A stretch of DNA of 64,000 nt, taken from positions 558,001 through 622,000 of the forward strand of contig NZ_JACHMZ010000001.1 in assembly GCF_014205165.1 (NCBI RefSeq). The letters are read 5' to 3'. The notes beneath the pieces are model-generated. The model was not told the origin of the DNA, did no database searches, and saw only the letters and a program-made list of their open reading frames with translations. Below are positions 8,587 through 16,941 of the stretch, piece after piece; the stretch's first letter is position 1; every line of letters starts with the position of its first letter. The translations under genes were made by a program, and so were the position numbers. Source of the stretch: Micromonospora carbonacea. Lineage in GTDB: Bacteria; Actinomycetota; Actinomycetes; Mycobacteriales; Micromonosporaceae.

Positions 8587-9288
8587 ATGCCCCACGACGC
8601 CCCCACCCTCGACCTGCTCTCCCTGCTGCCCGAGGAGTGGCGCGCCCTGCTCACCCCGCACCTCGACCCGGCCCGCACGGCCGCGCTGGCCGAGTTCGTC
8701 GCCGGGGAATACGCCACCCAGACCGTCTTCCCGCCGGTCGAGGACCTGTTCTCCGCGTACCGGCTGTGTGGGCCGGGCCAGACCCGGGTGCTGATCCTCG
8801 GGCAGGACCCGTACCACAAGGCGGGGCAGGCGCACGGGCTGAGCTTCAGCGTCCGCGAGGGGGTGTCCGTCCCGCCGTCGCTGCGCAACGTCTTCAAGGA
8901 GTTGACCGAGGACCTGGGGGTGGCGAAGCCGCGCAGCGGCAACCTCGACGGCTGGGCCGCCCAGGGGGTGCTGCTGCTCAACTCGGTGCTGACCGTCCGG
9001 CAGGCCACCCCCGGCTCGCACGCCAACAAGGGGTGGGAGGAGTTCACCGACGCGACGATCCGCGCCCTCGACGCCCTCGACCAGCGGGTCGTCTTCCTGC
9101 TCTGGGGCGGATACGCCCGCAAGAAGGCGGCCCTGGTCACCAACCCGCAGCACGTGGTGCTGGAGGCCGGTCACCCGAGCCCGATGAACCCGCGCGGGTT
9201 CCTCGGCAGCCGCCCGTTCAGCGCGACGAACAAGGCCCTCGCCGACGCGGGCCTGCCGACCATCGACTGGGAGCGTTCGGCCGGCTGA
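8587..9288 (+). CDS. ung: Uracil-DNA glycosylase (family 1)
   Basis: Removes uracil from DNA for base-excision repair. 233 residues. Motif A is ILGQDPYHKAGQAHGLSFSV with the catalytic Asp; motif B is GHPSPMNPRGF; the uracil-specificity segment is LLLNSVLTV. ATG 8587 is chosen because a GAAAGG Shine-Dalgarno lies about 6 bases upstream; an in-frame GTG at 8536 has no such site. It sits between tsaE and tsaB but follows a 120-bp gap and is followed by a strong hairpin, so it is likely a separate unit. Confidence 0.96.
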   Translation: MPHDAPTLDLLSLLPEEWRALLTPHLDPARTAALAEFVAGEYATQTVFPPVEDLFSAYRLCGPGQTRVLILGQDPYHKAGQAHGLSFSVREGVSVPPSLRNVFKELTEDLGVAKPRSGNLDGWAAQGVLLLNSVLTVRQATPGSHANKGWEEFTDATIRALDALDQRVVFLLWGGYARKKAALVTNPQHVVLEAGHPSPMNPRGFLGSRPFSATNKALADAGLPTIDWERSAG

Positions 9289-9371
9289 CCGGATCCACCA
9301 CTTACCCGCCCGGATCGCCCGCCCGCGCCGACCACCCGCCCGAGCAGCACGCCCCGTCCGAGCGGGTTTCG

Positions 9372-9409
9372 TCGCCCGGTCACACCGCACTTTCGGAGTG
9401 ACCGGGCGA
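9372..9409 (+). terminator. Hairpin terminator after ung
   Basis: TCGCCCGGTCAC (9372-9383) and GTGACCGGGCGA (9398-9409) form a perfect 12-bp stem with a 14-base loop, 83 bases after the ung stop. It has no U-tract, usual for actinobacteria. Confidence 0.75.
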
Positions 9410-9422
9410 TCACCGTCTCATT

Positions 9423-9428
9423 TAGACT
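9423..9428 (+). promoter_or_regulatory. Candidate -10 TAGACT
   Basis: TAGACT lies 46 bases before the GTG at 9475, just after the ung terminator, leaving about 40 bases of leader that contain the GGAGG-like ribosome site at about 9465. Confidence 0.35.
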
Positions 9429-9474
9429 GTCGGCATCCCGCTATCCCGGCGGCTCCACGGATCGGAGGCGGCAC

Positions 9475-10335
9475 GTGGCGGCTACGGCGACGGTCAACCC
9501 GCAGCAGTGGCGCGCGGCCCGGGAGGCGTTGGCGGCGGCCACCGACCGGTTCGCCCGGCTCGTCGAGTCGGTCGACCGGCCGCAGACCATGGTGACCGCG
9601 CACTGGTCGGTCGCCGACACCGTCGTCCACCTGGTCTCGGTCGCCTGGTGGTATGCGACGAAGCTCGACCCGCAGCACCCGCCGCTGCCGATCCCCGGCC
9701 TCGACGCCCGGCTGCCGACGGTCACCGTGGACACCATCGAGGGCGTCAACGACCTGGTCCTGGCGCACCTGACGGAGCGGGATCCCGCGCCGCTGCTGGC
9801 GCAGTTCCGCGCCGACGTGGCGAAGATCCTCTCGATCGCCGCCGACCGTGACCCCGACGAGCTGCTGCCCTGGTTCGGAGATGCCCGCGCACCGCTCGCC
9901 GGTCTCTTCGGCCACCTCGTCAACGAGCTGCTGGTGCACGGGTGGGACATCGCCCGCGCCACCGGTCGGCCCTGGGAGATGCCCGGCCGCGAGGCCGTGC
10001 TGTTCTTCGAGGTGTTCCTCGTCGGGGTGGTCCGCGCCGGTTACGGGCGGCTGCTCGACAACGACGAGCCGCCCCGGGAACGCCCGATCACCGTCGAGTT
10101 CCGGTCGGCGTACTGCGCCGACGTCACCCTCGTCCTGCACCGGGGGCTGGTGTCGATCGCCGCGCCCGGGGCCCGGCCGGACGTGCGGGTGCGGTTCGAC
10201 CCGGCGGCGCTCAACCTGATGCTGTTCGGCCGGGTGGGCCGCGTCCGCACCGCCCTCACCGGTGGCGTCTCCATCCGGGGCCGCCGCCCCTGGCTGCTGT
10301 TCCCCTTCCTGCGGGTCCTGCGCACCCCGAGCTGA
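9475..10335 (+). CDS. Mycothiol-dependent maleylpyruvate isomerase-like protein with SCP2-type C-terminal domain
   Basis: 286 residues. The N-terminal four-helix DinB/MDMPI-type domain (about 5-165) includes MVTAHWSVADTVVHLVSVAW and FGHLVNELLVHGWDIARATG, whose histidines are spaced as the metal ligands of this fold. The C-terminal half resembles an SCP2 sterol-carrier domain. Proteins of this shape are common in actinobacteria and are presumed mycothiol-dependent transferases or isomerases; the substrate cannot be read from sequence. GTG 9475 has a GGATCGGAGG ribosome site. No operon partner is evident: tsaB downstream has its own leaderless promoter. Confidence 0.75.
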   Translation: MAATATVNPQQWRAAREALAAATDRFARLVESVDRPQTMVTAHWSVADTVVHLVSVAWWYATKLDPQHPPLPIPGLDARLPTVTVDTIEGVNDLVLAHLTERDPAPLLAQFRADVAKILSIAADRDPDELLPWFGDARAPLAGLFGHLVNELLVHGWDIARATGRPWEMPGREAVLFFEVFLVGVVRAGYGRLLDNDEPPRERPITVEFRSAYCADVTLVLHRGLVSIAAPGARPDVRVRFDPAALNLMLFGRVGRVRTALTGGVSIRGRRPWLLFPFLRVLRTPS

Positions 10336-10452
10336 CCCCGTCACCCGCTCGGCGACCAAGAGGTCTGCGTCGTCGTGGAGATCGACTCTGCCGCTTTCAC
10401 CGAAGAAACGGGCGAGGGCGTGGGGGTGCGGGAGGGGCGGCGGGTGGGCGGT

Positions 10453-10458
10453 TAGGGT
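10453..10458 (+). promoter_or_regulatory. Candidate -10 TAGGGT of tsaB
   Basis: TAGGGT lies 7 bases before GTG 10466, matching the leaderless pattern. Confidence 0.45.
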
Positions 10459-10465
10459 TGCGTTC

Positions 10466-11143
10466 GTGCTCGTACTGGTGGTGGACTCCTCGACCCCTGC
10501 GGTGACCGCGGCGCTGGTCGAGGTCACGGCGGACGGGGTGACGCCGCGCGCCCAGCGGCGCACCGTCGACGCCCGCGCGCACGGCGAACTGCTCGCCCCG
10601 CAGGTGCACGCCGTCCTCGCCGAGGTCGCCGCCCGCCCCGCCGACCTGACCGCGATCGTCGCCGGCCTCGGCCCCGGCCCGTTCACCGGGCTGCGGGTGG
10701 GGCTGGTCACCGCCGCCACCATGGCCCAGGTGCTCGGCGTCGCGGCGTACGGCGTGTGCTCGCTGGACGGGATCGGCCACCCGGCGGCGGCCGGCGGGCC
10801 GGTCCTGGCGGCGGCCGACGCCCGCCGCCGGGAGGTCTACTGGGCGGTGTACGACGGCGCGGGCCAGCGGATCGCCGGCCCCGACGTCGACACCCCGGCG
10901 GTCGTCGCGCAGCGCGCCCGCGACCTGGGGGCCACCGCCGCGGTCGGCGACGGCGCACACCGGTACGCCGACGTGCTCGGCCTGCCGCTGCGCGCCGAGC
11001 CCCGCTACCCGGACCCGACCGCGCTGGCCCTGCTCGCCGCCGAGCGGATCCGGGCCGGCACGCCCGGCGAGCCGCTCACCCCCCTGTACCTGCGCCGCCC
11101 CGACGCCGTGGCCGCCACCGCCCGCAAGCCGGTCCTGCCGTGA
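10466..11143 (+). CDS. tsaB: tRNA threonylcarbamoyladenosine biosynthesis protein TsaB
   Basis: Scaffold partner of TsaD in t6A synthesis. 225 residues with the ASKHA-fold opening VLVLVVDSSTPAVTAAL and the signature GLGPGPFTGLRVGLVTA near residue 70. GTG 10466 is chosen because the conserved N-terminal beta strand begins here and a TAGGGT hexamer sits 7 bases upstream. The longer upstream frame overlaps a gap with no conserved sequence. The stop overlaps a small repeat-built ORF by GTGA and leads to rimI and tsaD. The last residues (about 205-225) are low complexity. Confidence 0.94.
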   Translation: MLVLVVDSSTPAVTAALVEVTADGVTPRAQRRTVDARAHGELLAPQVHAVLAEVAARPADLTAIVAGLGPGPFTGLRVGLVTAATMAQVLGVAAYGVCSLDGIGHPAAAGGPVLAAADARRREVYWAVYDGAGQRIAGPDVDTPAVVAQRARDLGATAAVGDGAHRYADVLGLPLRAEPRYPDPTALALLAAERIRAGTPGEPLTPLYLRRPDAVAATARKPVLP

Positions 11144-11283
11144 GCCGGCGGGACGCCGAGCGGATGGTCGCGCCTGCCGTGAGCCGGCGGGCCGCCGGGC
11201 GGGCGGGAGCGCCTGCCGTGAGCGGGCGGGCTGCCGGGCGGGCGGGAGCGCCTGCCGCGGGCGGGCGGGAGCGCCGGCGGTGA
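11140..11283 (+). repeat. 39-bp tandem repeat forming a 47-codon ORF that bridges tsaB and rimI
   Basis: Three full 39-base units start at 11140, 11179 and 11218, each beginning GTGAGC, plus a partial fourth ending at the rimI start. Since 39 is a multiple of three, an ORF from GTG 11140 stays open, reading VSRRDAERMVAPA, VSRRAAGRAGAPA, VSGRAAGRAGAPA and AGGRERRR. Its start overlaps the tsaB stop (GTGA) and its stop overlaps the rimI start (GTGA), so translation could pass through all three. Each unit also repeats the stop/start junction itself, suggesting the tsaB/rimI overlap was duplicated by slippage. Whether the peptide matters is unknown. Confidence 0.8.
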
Positions 11284-11759
11284 GCCGGCCGGAGCGGCCC
11301 GGCCCGGAGGGGATCCGGCTGGGCCGGTTCCGCTGGTGGCACGTCGACGACGTGCTCCCGATCGAGGCGGACCTGTTCGGGGCCGAACGGTGGTCACCGG
11401 CGATGTTCTGGAACGAGTTGGCCAACGGCCACTTCTACCTGGTCGCCACCCCGGCCGACGGGGACGCCGTGATCGGCTACGCCGGGCTGGCCGTCGCCGC
11501 GCCGGACGAGGCGTGGGTGCAGAACATCGCCGTCGCCCGGGACGCCCAGCGGCGCGGGGTGGGCCGGGCGCTGCTGGAGGCGCTGCTCGCCGAGGCGGCC
11601 CGCCGGGGCGTACGCAGCACGCTGCTGGAGGTGGCGGCGGACAACGGCCCCGCCCAGCGGCTCTACGCGACGTACGGCTTCGAGCCGATCGGCGTGCGCC
11701 GCGGCTACTACCAACCCAGCAACACCGACGCGCTGGTCATGCGGCGCGACCAGGACTGA
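11280..11759 (+). CDS. rimI: Ribosomal protein bS18 alanine N-acetyltransferase RimI-like (GNAT)
   Basis: Acetyl-CoA-dependent N-terminal acetyltransferase, 159 residues. The acetyl-CoA loop is ARDAQRRGVGRALLEALL near residue 80-97, and the C-terminal NGPAQRLYATYGFEPIGVRR plus GYYQ are RimI signatures. GTG 11280 overlaps the repeat ORF upstream, and the protein starts VSRPERPGPEGIRL. It lies between tsaB and tsaD, the conserved place for rimI in actinobacteria; TsaD follows after 6 bases. Substrate assignment to S18 is by family and could be wider. Confidence 0.9.
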   Translation: MSRPERPGPEGIRLGRFRWWHVDDVLPIEADLFGAERWSPAMFWNELANGHFYLVATPADGDAVIGYAGLAVAAPDEAWVQNIAVARDAQRRGVGRALLEALLAEAARRGVRSTLLEVAADNGPAQRLYATYGFEPIGVRRGYYQPSNTDALVMRRDQD

Positions 11760-11765
11760 GGAGCC

Positions 11766-12812
11766 ATGGCCGACGCACCGCTCATCCTCGGCATCGAGAC
11801 CTCCTGCGACGAGACCGGCATCGGCATCGTGCGCGGGCACACCCTGCTCGCGGACGCGCTGGCCTCCAGTGTCGCCGAGCACGCCCGGTTCGGCGGGGTG
11901 GTGCCCGAGGTGGCCAGCCGCGCCCACCTGGAGGCCATCGTGCCCACCATGGACCGGGCGCTGGCCGAGGCGGGGGTGACCATGGCCGACGTCGACGCCA
12001 TCGCGGTGACGTCCGGCCCGGGGCTGGCCGGCGCGCTGCTGGTCGGCGTGGCCGCCGCGAAGGGGTACGCGCTGGCCGCCGAGAAGCCGGTGTACGGGGT
12101 GAACCACCTCGCCGCCCACGTCGCCGTGGACACTTTGGAGCACGGTCCGCTGCCCGAGCCGGCGATCGCCCTGCTGGTCTCCGGCGGGCACTCGTCCCTG
12201 CTGCTCGTCGACGACCTGGCCCGGGGGGTGACCCCGCTCGGCGCGACCATCGACGACGCCGCCGGTGAGGCGTTCGACAAGGTGGCCCGGCTGCTCGGCC
12301 TGCCGTTCCCCGGCGGCCCGTACATCGACCGGGAGGCCGCCGCCGGCGACCCGGCCGCGATCGGCTTCCCGCGCGGCCTCACCGCCGCCAAGGATCTCGC
12401 CGCCCACCGCTACGACTTCTCCTTCTCCGGCCTGAAGACGGCCGTGGCCCGCTGGGTGGAGGCCCGCCAGCGGGCCGGCGAGCCGGTGCCGGTGGCCGAC
12501 GTGGCCGCGTCGTTCCAGGAGGCGGTCTGCGACGTGCTCACCGCCAAGGCGCTGGCCGCGTGCCAGGCGCACGGGGTGGACACGCTGGTGATCGGCGGGG
12601 GCGTGGCGGCGAACTCGCGGCTGCGGGTGCTGGCCGAGCACCGGGCGGCGAAGCTCGGCATCCGGGTGCGGGTGCCCCGGCCGAAGCTGTGCACCGACAA
12701 CGGGGCGATGGTGGCCGCGCTGGGCTCGCACCTGGTCGCGGCGGGCGTCGCGCCCAGCCGGCTCGACCTGCCGGCCGACTCGGCCCTGCCGCTGACCACG
12801 GTCAGCGTGTGA
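11766..12812 (+). CDS. tsaD: tRNA N6-adenosine threonylcarbamoyltransferase TsaD
   Basis: Transfers the threonylcarbamoyl group onto A37 of tRNA. 348 residues. [13 protein letters not shown] opens the ASKHA fold; the metal-binding motif is [11 protein letters not shown] near residue 113; [25 protein letters not shown] and [11 protein letters not shown] follow; [12 protein letters not shown] is near the C terminus. A GAGGAGCC ribosome site precedes ATG 11766 and the gene is 6 bases after rimI. Length and order are normal. Confidence 0.97.
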   Translation: MADAPLILGIETSCDETGIGIVRGHTLLADALASSVAEHARFGGVVPEVASRAHLEAIVPTMDRALAEAGVTMADVDAIAVTSGPGLAGALLVGVAAAKGYALAAEKPVYGVNHLAAHVAVDTLEHGPLPEPAIALLVSGGHSSLLLVDDLARGVTPLGATIDDAAGEAFDKVARLLGLPFPGGPYIDREAAAGDPAAIGFPRGLTAAKDLAAHRYDFSFSGLKTAVARWVEARQRAGEPVPVADVAASFQEAVCDVLTAKALAACQAHGVDTLVIGGGVAANSRLRVLAEHRAAKLGIRVRVPRPKLCTDNGAMVAALGSHLVAAGVAPSRLDLPADSALPLTTVSV

Positions 12813-12872
12813 CGGCGAGGCCCGGCCCGGAGGCGCCGCCGGAGGCCCGACACGAGCGAGGGGAGTGACGAC

Positions 12873-13127
12873 GTGATCGTACGGATGTGGGAGGCGCGGG
12901 CGGAGCCCTACGGCTTCGCCGACCTGATCACCTGGGTCTGCGACACGGCGCTGCCAGAGGTCGAGCACGACCCGCTGCACGTGTCCAGCGAGGTGTTCAG
13001 CTCCACCGATCACCGGGTGGTGGTGATCTCGAAGTGGCGCAGCAGCCCCCGGCCGCTGCCCGACCCGCCCGCGACGCTGCTGGCCCGGCCCCCGCACGCG
13101 TGGGACTTCACCGAGGTCGACCGCTGA
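12873..13127 (+). CDS. Conserved hypothetical small protein (84 aa)
   Basis: 84 residues beginning MIVRMWEARAEPYGFADLI, with alternating strands and helices and a C-terminal HAWDFTEVDR. No family is recognised; size and pattern are compatible with a small alpha/beta-barrel (dimeric ferredoxin-like) fold, which is speculation. GTG 12873 has a strong GAGGGGAG site. Codon use is normal for the genome. It follows tsaD by 60 bases and could be its last operon member. A palindromic element begins 6 bases after its stop and may act as its terminator. Confidence 0.75.
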   Translation: MIVRMWEARAEPYGFADLITWVCDTALPEVEHDPLHVSSEVFSSTDHRVVVISKWRSSPRPLPDPPATLLARPPHAWDFTEVDR

Positions 13128-13133
13128 CGGCGC

Positions 13134-13187
13134 GCAAGGAAGGGCCCCCTGTTAACGCTTTCTGTTGCACAGGGGGCCCCTCCTAAC
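13134..13187 (+). repeat. Palindromic element, copy 1 (KEGP family), after the 84-aa gene
   Basis: Arms 13138-13152 (GGAAGGGCCCCCTGT) and 13169-13183 pair at 14 of 15 positions. The unit reads AAGGAAGGGCCCCC, then TGTTAACGCTTT, then the second arm. It starts 6-8 bases after the stop at 13127 and is oriented with that gene. Related copies are at 20319, 24148, 39459 and 58163. Confidence 0.9.
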
Positions 13188-13222
13188 CGCAGCAGCAGTG
13201 ACAGCCCGCACCCCGGCTTCCG

Positions 13223-13966
13223 TCAGCTGCGGCGCAGGATGCGGTACGTGGCGATGCCGCCGGTGCCGAGCGCGGCGATGAAGACCAGCCACACCACCGT
13301 CGTGCTGACGCCGAGCCGGCCGCCGCTGCCGACGTTCGCGGCGGCCGCCGCGACCAGCGAGTCGCTCTGCGCCGGGGGGAGGGCGGCGGGCGGGAGCTGC
13401 TCCCAGCGGACCAGGCCGGTGCTCTCCAGCATCGCCATGTGGTCGGAGACGAAGTCGTTGGCCTCGTCGGCGAGCTTGCGGACGGTCGCGTCCCTGGTGC
13501 TGGCGCGCACCGCGCCGATGACGGGGAAGATCTTGCCGTGCGCCACCCGGAGCCGGGTCACGAAGATCTGGTCGAACCGGCCGCCGCTGGACTCCTGCAT
13601 CTCCTTGAGCCACCCCTTCTGCTCGGCGGTGGCGTCCGAGGGCAGGGTCGCGCCGAGCTTGTTGGCGGCGTCCACGACGAGCTGGTCCAGCACCCCGTGC
13701 TGCCGGGAGATCTCCGCGCCGATCTCGCGCACCCGGGCCGACTGGCCCTTCTCGGCGGCCATCTCACCGGCCGGCATCTCCCACAGGCCGGCCAGCCGTA
13801 CGCCGGCGAGCAGCGTCATGTCGGCGGCGTTGAGCTGGGCGTTGGCGGGTGCGGCGACGGCCACGCCGGGGAGCACCCCGAGCGCGGCGACGAAGGTGAC
13901 CACCAGCGCCGCCATCCGGTGGGTCCGGTGCCCTGGCCGGCGACGTGCGGATCTGAGCGGTGCCAT
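13223..13966 (-). CDS. Secreted DUF4142 protein with C-terminal membrane anchor
   Basis: 247 residues. An N-terminal signal peptide (HRMAALVVTFVAALGVLPG, cleavage near AVAAPA), a helical DUF4142 ferritin-like domain (about 50-195, with LNAADMTLLAGVRLAGLWE and SRQHGVLDQLV) and a final transmembrane helix (TTVVWLVFIAALGTGGIA) with a basic tail. It is probably held on the outer face of the membrane. DUF4142 proteins have no settled function, though some are linked to stress or cell-surface roles. No clear operon partner; it converges on the upstream gene across palindromic copy 1. Confidence 0.8.
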   Translation of the reverse strand: MAPLRSARRRPGHRTHRMAALVVTFVAALGVLPGVAVAAPANAQLNAADMTLLAGVRLAGLWEMPAGEMAAEKGQSARVREIGAEISRQHGVLDQLVVDAANKLGATLPSDATAEQKGWLKEMQESSGGRFDQIFVTRLRVAHGKIFPVIGAVRASTRDATVRKLADEANDFVSDHMAMLESTGLVRWEQLPPAALPPAQSDSLVAAAAANVGSGGRLGVSTTVVWLVFIAALGTGGIATYRILRRS

Positions 13967-14132
13967 GGGTGCGGTGCCTCCTCGGTCCGGGCCGAACGCG
14001 TCCGTCCGGGCGGCCGGGTCCCCCGGGCCGCCCCTCCGGTCACTGGTACGGATCGTCGCCGCGATCAGTTCATCCGGATCCCGGAAGAGCGTCTCGCGAA
14101 ATCCGACGGCGTGGATCCGCCGGCGGCGCGGG

Positions 14133-14420
14133 TCAGCGGGTGACGGCCATCAGCAGGCCGAGCAGGAGCAGCGTGGCGACGGCGACCGCGAAGACGACCA
14201 GCAGGTCGCGCCGGCCGTGCGCGGGCGAGGCGGGGAGGACCGGGTCGGCCGGCAGGTCCCGGGTCACCGCGGCCAGGTCGCCGAGGGTGCGGGCGGCCCA
14301 GGCGTCGGCGGCCCGCTCGGAGAACTCGTCCAGGGTGAGCCGGCCCGCCGAGGCGTGCCGTTGCAGGTCGGCGACCACCCGGTGCCGGTCGTCGTCGGAG
14401 GCGCGCAGCTCGACGTCCAC
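14133..14420 (-). CDS. DUF1707 (SHOCT-like) membrane protein
   Basis: 95 residues starting at GTG 14420. The DUF1707 motif is LRASDDDRHRVVADLQRHAS, GRLTLDEFSERAADAWAART, then DLAAVTRDLP. A single C-terminal transmembrane helix (DLLVVFAVAVATLLLLGLLM) ends the protein. DUF1707 proteins in actinobacteria are small membrane proteins, often linked to envelope functions; a specific role is unknown. It lies 54 bases after the ROK gene stop, on the same strand, with no clear promoter between. Confidence 0.8.
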   Translation of the reverse strand: MDVELRASDDDRHRVVADLQRHASAGRLTLDEFSERAADAWAARTLGDLAAVTRDLPADPVLPASPAHGRRDLLVVFAVAVATLLLLGLLMAVTR

Positions 14421-14474
14421 GCCGGACAGCGTACGCAGCCGCGCCCGGTCGCGGCACGCCCGCGCGGCGGGCGG

Positions 14475-15656
14475 TCAGGCCGCGTCGAGGGGGTCGGCGA
14501 GCAGCCGCTCGAACGCCAGCTCCGCCGCGCCGATCAGCGCCGCGTCGTCGCCGAGCTTCGGGGTACGCAGCCGCACGTGCTCCAGGCAGGCCGGCAGCCC
14601 GATCGAGTTGAGCCGGCTGCGCACCTGGGCCGCCGCGGCGAGGTAGAGGTCCCGCATCGCGCCGCCGAAGATGACCATCTCGGGGTTGAAGATGTTGACC
14701 AGGTTGGCCACGCCGAAGCCGAGCCAGTCGCCGGCCTGCCGTACCGCCGTCTGGGCCCGCGCGTCGCCCCGGTCGGCGGCCTCGAAGACGGCCAGCACCG
14801 CGTCGGGCCCCCGGGCGTCGGAGCGGCCGGCGGCCCGCAGCAGCCCGTGCTCGCCGATCTCGGTCTCCCAGCAGCCCCGCGAGCCGCACTCGCAGGGCTG
14901 GCCGTCGCGCACCACCACCATGTGCCCGACCTCGCCGCTGTACCCGCCGTGCCCGGTCAGCCGCCGGCCGCCGGCGATGATGCCGGCGCCGACGCCGACG
15001 TCCCCGTACAGGTAGATGACGTTGTCGCAGCCGGCGGCGACGCCCCGGGCGTGCTCGGCGAACGCCGCCACGTCGGCCACGTTGCCGACGGTGATCGGCA
15101 CGTCGATGCCCAGCTCGGCGGCGAGGGCCGCGCCGATCGGCTCGTCGACCCAGCCGGTGGTCGGGCTGAGCCGGACCAGGCCGTCGTCGCGGCGGACCAT
15201 GCCGCAGACCGCCACCCCGGCCCCGACGCAGACCGCGTCGGCGGCGACGGACTGGTGCATCTCCTTGACCGCGCCGGCCAGCAGCGGCGCGGCCTCCCCG
15301 GCCACCAGGTTGCGGGGCCGGTCGACCTCCCGGCGGTCGAGCACCGCGCCGCCCAGGCCGATCCGTGCGGCCCGCAGCCGGTCCACCTCCACGCTGTACG
15401 CGTACGCGTAGACGCGTTCCGACTCGGGCCGGACGACCAGCGACGGTCGTCCGGCCCGGCCGGTCTCCTTCGGCGCCCCCTCGCTGACCAGCCCGGCGCC
15501 GGCCAGGTCGGCGGTCAGCGCGCCGATGGTGCTCCGGTTGAGCCCGAGGGTGGTGGTCAGCTCGGCGCGGGTCGTCGCGCCGTGGACGTGCACGTAGCGC
15601 AGCAGGGCACCGAGGTTCTGCCGACGGATCTCGTCCTGGCTCGGTCCCACGCGCAT
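14475..15656 (-). CDS. ROK-family transcriptional regulator (NagC/XylR type)
   Basis: 393 residues. The N-terminal winged helix (about 8-70) contains TTRAELTTTLGLNRSTIGAL; the rest is a ROK sugar-kinase fold with the zinc motif CECGSRGCWE. The segment normally reading N-D-A-N, with the catalytic Asp, is here GNVADVAAF, so the catalytic Asp position is not conserved and kinase activity is unlikely; a sugar probably acts as effector. It starts 25 bases after the permease gene of the XylF/G/H-type transporter on the same strand, so it is most likely co-transcribed with and regulates that operon. An inverted repeat upstream of the binding-protein gene (19087-19107) is a candidate operator. Confidence 0.88.
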   Translation of the reverse strand: MRVGPSQDEIRRQNLGALLRYVHVHGATTRAELTTTLGLNRSTIGALTADLAGAGLVSEGAPKETGRAGRPSLVVRPESERVYAYAYSVEVDRLRAARIGLGGAVLDRREVDRPRNLVAGEAAPLLAGAVKEMHQSVAADAVCVGAGVAVCGMVRRDDGLVRLSPTTGWVDEPIGAALAAELGIDVPITVGNVADVAAFAEHARGVAAGCDNVIYLYGDVGVGAGIIAGGRRLTGHGGYSGEVGHMVVVRDGQPCECGSRGCWETEIGEHGLLRAAGRSDARGPDAVLAVFEAADRGDARAQTAVRQAGDWLGFGVANLVNIFNPEMVIFGGAMRDLYLAAAAQVRSRLNSIGLPACLEHVRLRTPKLGDDAALIGAAELAFERLLADPLDAA

Positions 15657-15681
15657 CGCTACCGGTGCTTCCGTGCGGGTG

Positions 15682-16941
15682 TCAACGGTTGCCGGTGGCC
15701 GCCGACCGGCGGCGGGACAGCGCGTCCACGCTCGCGGCGAGCAGCAGTACCACGCCCGTGACCACGTACTTGACCCCCGAGCTGTAGCCCATCAGACCCA
15801 TGCCGTTGTCGATCACGGCGACCACCGCGCCGCCGAGCACGGCGTCGAGCACCCGGCCCTTGCCCCCGAAGAGGCTGGTGCCGCCGATCACCGCCGCGCC
15901 CACGGCGTAGAGCAGCACATTACTGCCACCCGTGTTGGGGTCCACCGAGTTGGCCCTGCTCGCCGCCACGATGCCGCCGATCGCGGCCATCGAGGAGCAG
16001 ATGACGAAGACCGAGATGCGGATCCGGTCGACGTTGATGCCGGCGCGGCGGGCCGCCTCCTTGTTGCCGCCGACCGCGTAGACGTGCCGGCCGTAGCTGG
16101 TGCGCTGGAGCACGAACGTCCAGGCGATCAGCAGCACCGCGATGATCGGCACCACGATCGGCACGCCCTTGAGCGAGGTGATCAGGACGTTGCGGCTGCG
16201 CTCCAGGTTGAGCACGTACACGGCGACGCCGAGGATGACCGCCAGCACGCCGACCCGGGCGGCCACGACGGCCAGCGGGTCGGTGACGAGCCCCCGGGCG
16301 GAGCGGTTGCGGTGCCGCACGAGCTGCACCGCCGCGTAGCCGGCGACGGCGACGGCGGCCAGCACCCAGCCGATCGCGGGCGGGAGGTTGCGGTTGGCGA
16401 TCGCCACCAGCGTGTCGTCGCGTACCGAGATGTTGGCGCCCTCCTTCATCAGCATCAGCACGATGCCCTGGAAGGCGAGGAAGCCGGCGAGGGTGACCAC
16501 GAACGACGGGATGCCGACCTTCGCGACCAGGAAGCCCAGCGTGGTGCCGATGAGCAGGCCGGTCACGAGGGCGGCGAGCACCGCCACCCACCAGGGGTAG
16601 CCGAGCACGGTGACGATGTTGGCGAGGACGGCCGCGCAGACGCCGCTGGCGAAGCCGGCGGAGAGGTCGATCTCGCCGAGCAGCAGGACGAAGACCAGTC
16701 CCATCGCGATCAGCGTGACCGCCGCGCCCTGGGTGAACAGGTTGGCGAAGTTGCCGGCGGACAGGAACGACGGGCGCATGATCGCGAAGACCGTGCAGAG
16801 CACGATCAGGCCGAGCACGGCGGGCAGGGCGCCGATGTCGCCGCCGCGTACCCGGCTGACGTAGTTGCTCAGGTGGCCGCCGACGGTGACGGGCGGGGTG
16901 ACCGCCGCCGGCCCTTCCTTCTTCACGGCGGTGGTGGTCAT
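15682..16941 (-). CDS. xylH: Sugar ABC transporter permease (XylH/RbsC type)
   Basis: Inner-membrane permease of a sugar importer, 419 residues, with about ten hydrophobic helices. Signatures include LLGEIDLSAGFASGV and GGNKEAARRAGINVDRI, the ATPase-contact loop, and AAVIGGTSLFGGKGRV. ATG 16941 overlaps the ATPase stop (ATGA); a longer frame runs through the ATPase gene and is not real. The short N terminus reads MTTTAVKKEGPAAVTPP; its AAGGAAGGGCC bases match one arm of the palindromic elements, perhaps by chance. Xylose-type substrate is inferred from the binding protein. Confidence 0.9.
   Translation of the reverse strand: MTTTAVKKEGPAAVTPPVTVGGHLSNYVSRVRGGDIGALPAVLGLIVLCTVFAIMRPSFLSAGNFANLFTQGAAVTLIAMGLVFVLLLGEIDLSAGFASGVCAAVLANIVTVLGYPWWVAVLAALVTGLLIGTTLGFLVAKVGIPSFVVTLAGFLAFQGIVLMLMKEGANISVRDDTLVAIANRNLPPAIGWVLAAVAVAGYAAVQLVRHRNRSARGLVTDPLAVVAARVGVLAVILGVAVYVLNLERSRNVLITSLKGVPIVVPIIAVLLIAWTFVLQRTSYGRHVYAVGGNKEAARRAGINVDRIRISVFVICSSMAAIGGIVAASRANSVDPNTGGSNVLLYAVGAAVIGGTSLFGGKGRVLDAVLGGAVVAVIDNGMGLMGYSSGVKYVVTGVVLLLAASVDALSRRRSAATGNR

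Noticed and set aside
13134..13187. Palindromic elements as ordinary terminators only
   Set aside because: Their shared sequence, two-arm structure and presence inside coding regions exceed what simple terminators need, although terminator action at gene ends is likely.
16880..16941. Further copy of the palindromic element at the permease start (MTTTAVKKEGPAAV)
   Set aside because: Only AAGGAAGGGCC matches one arm; there is no second arm and no TGTTAAC. It may be chance or a remnant.
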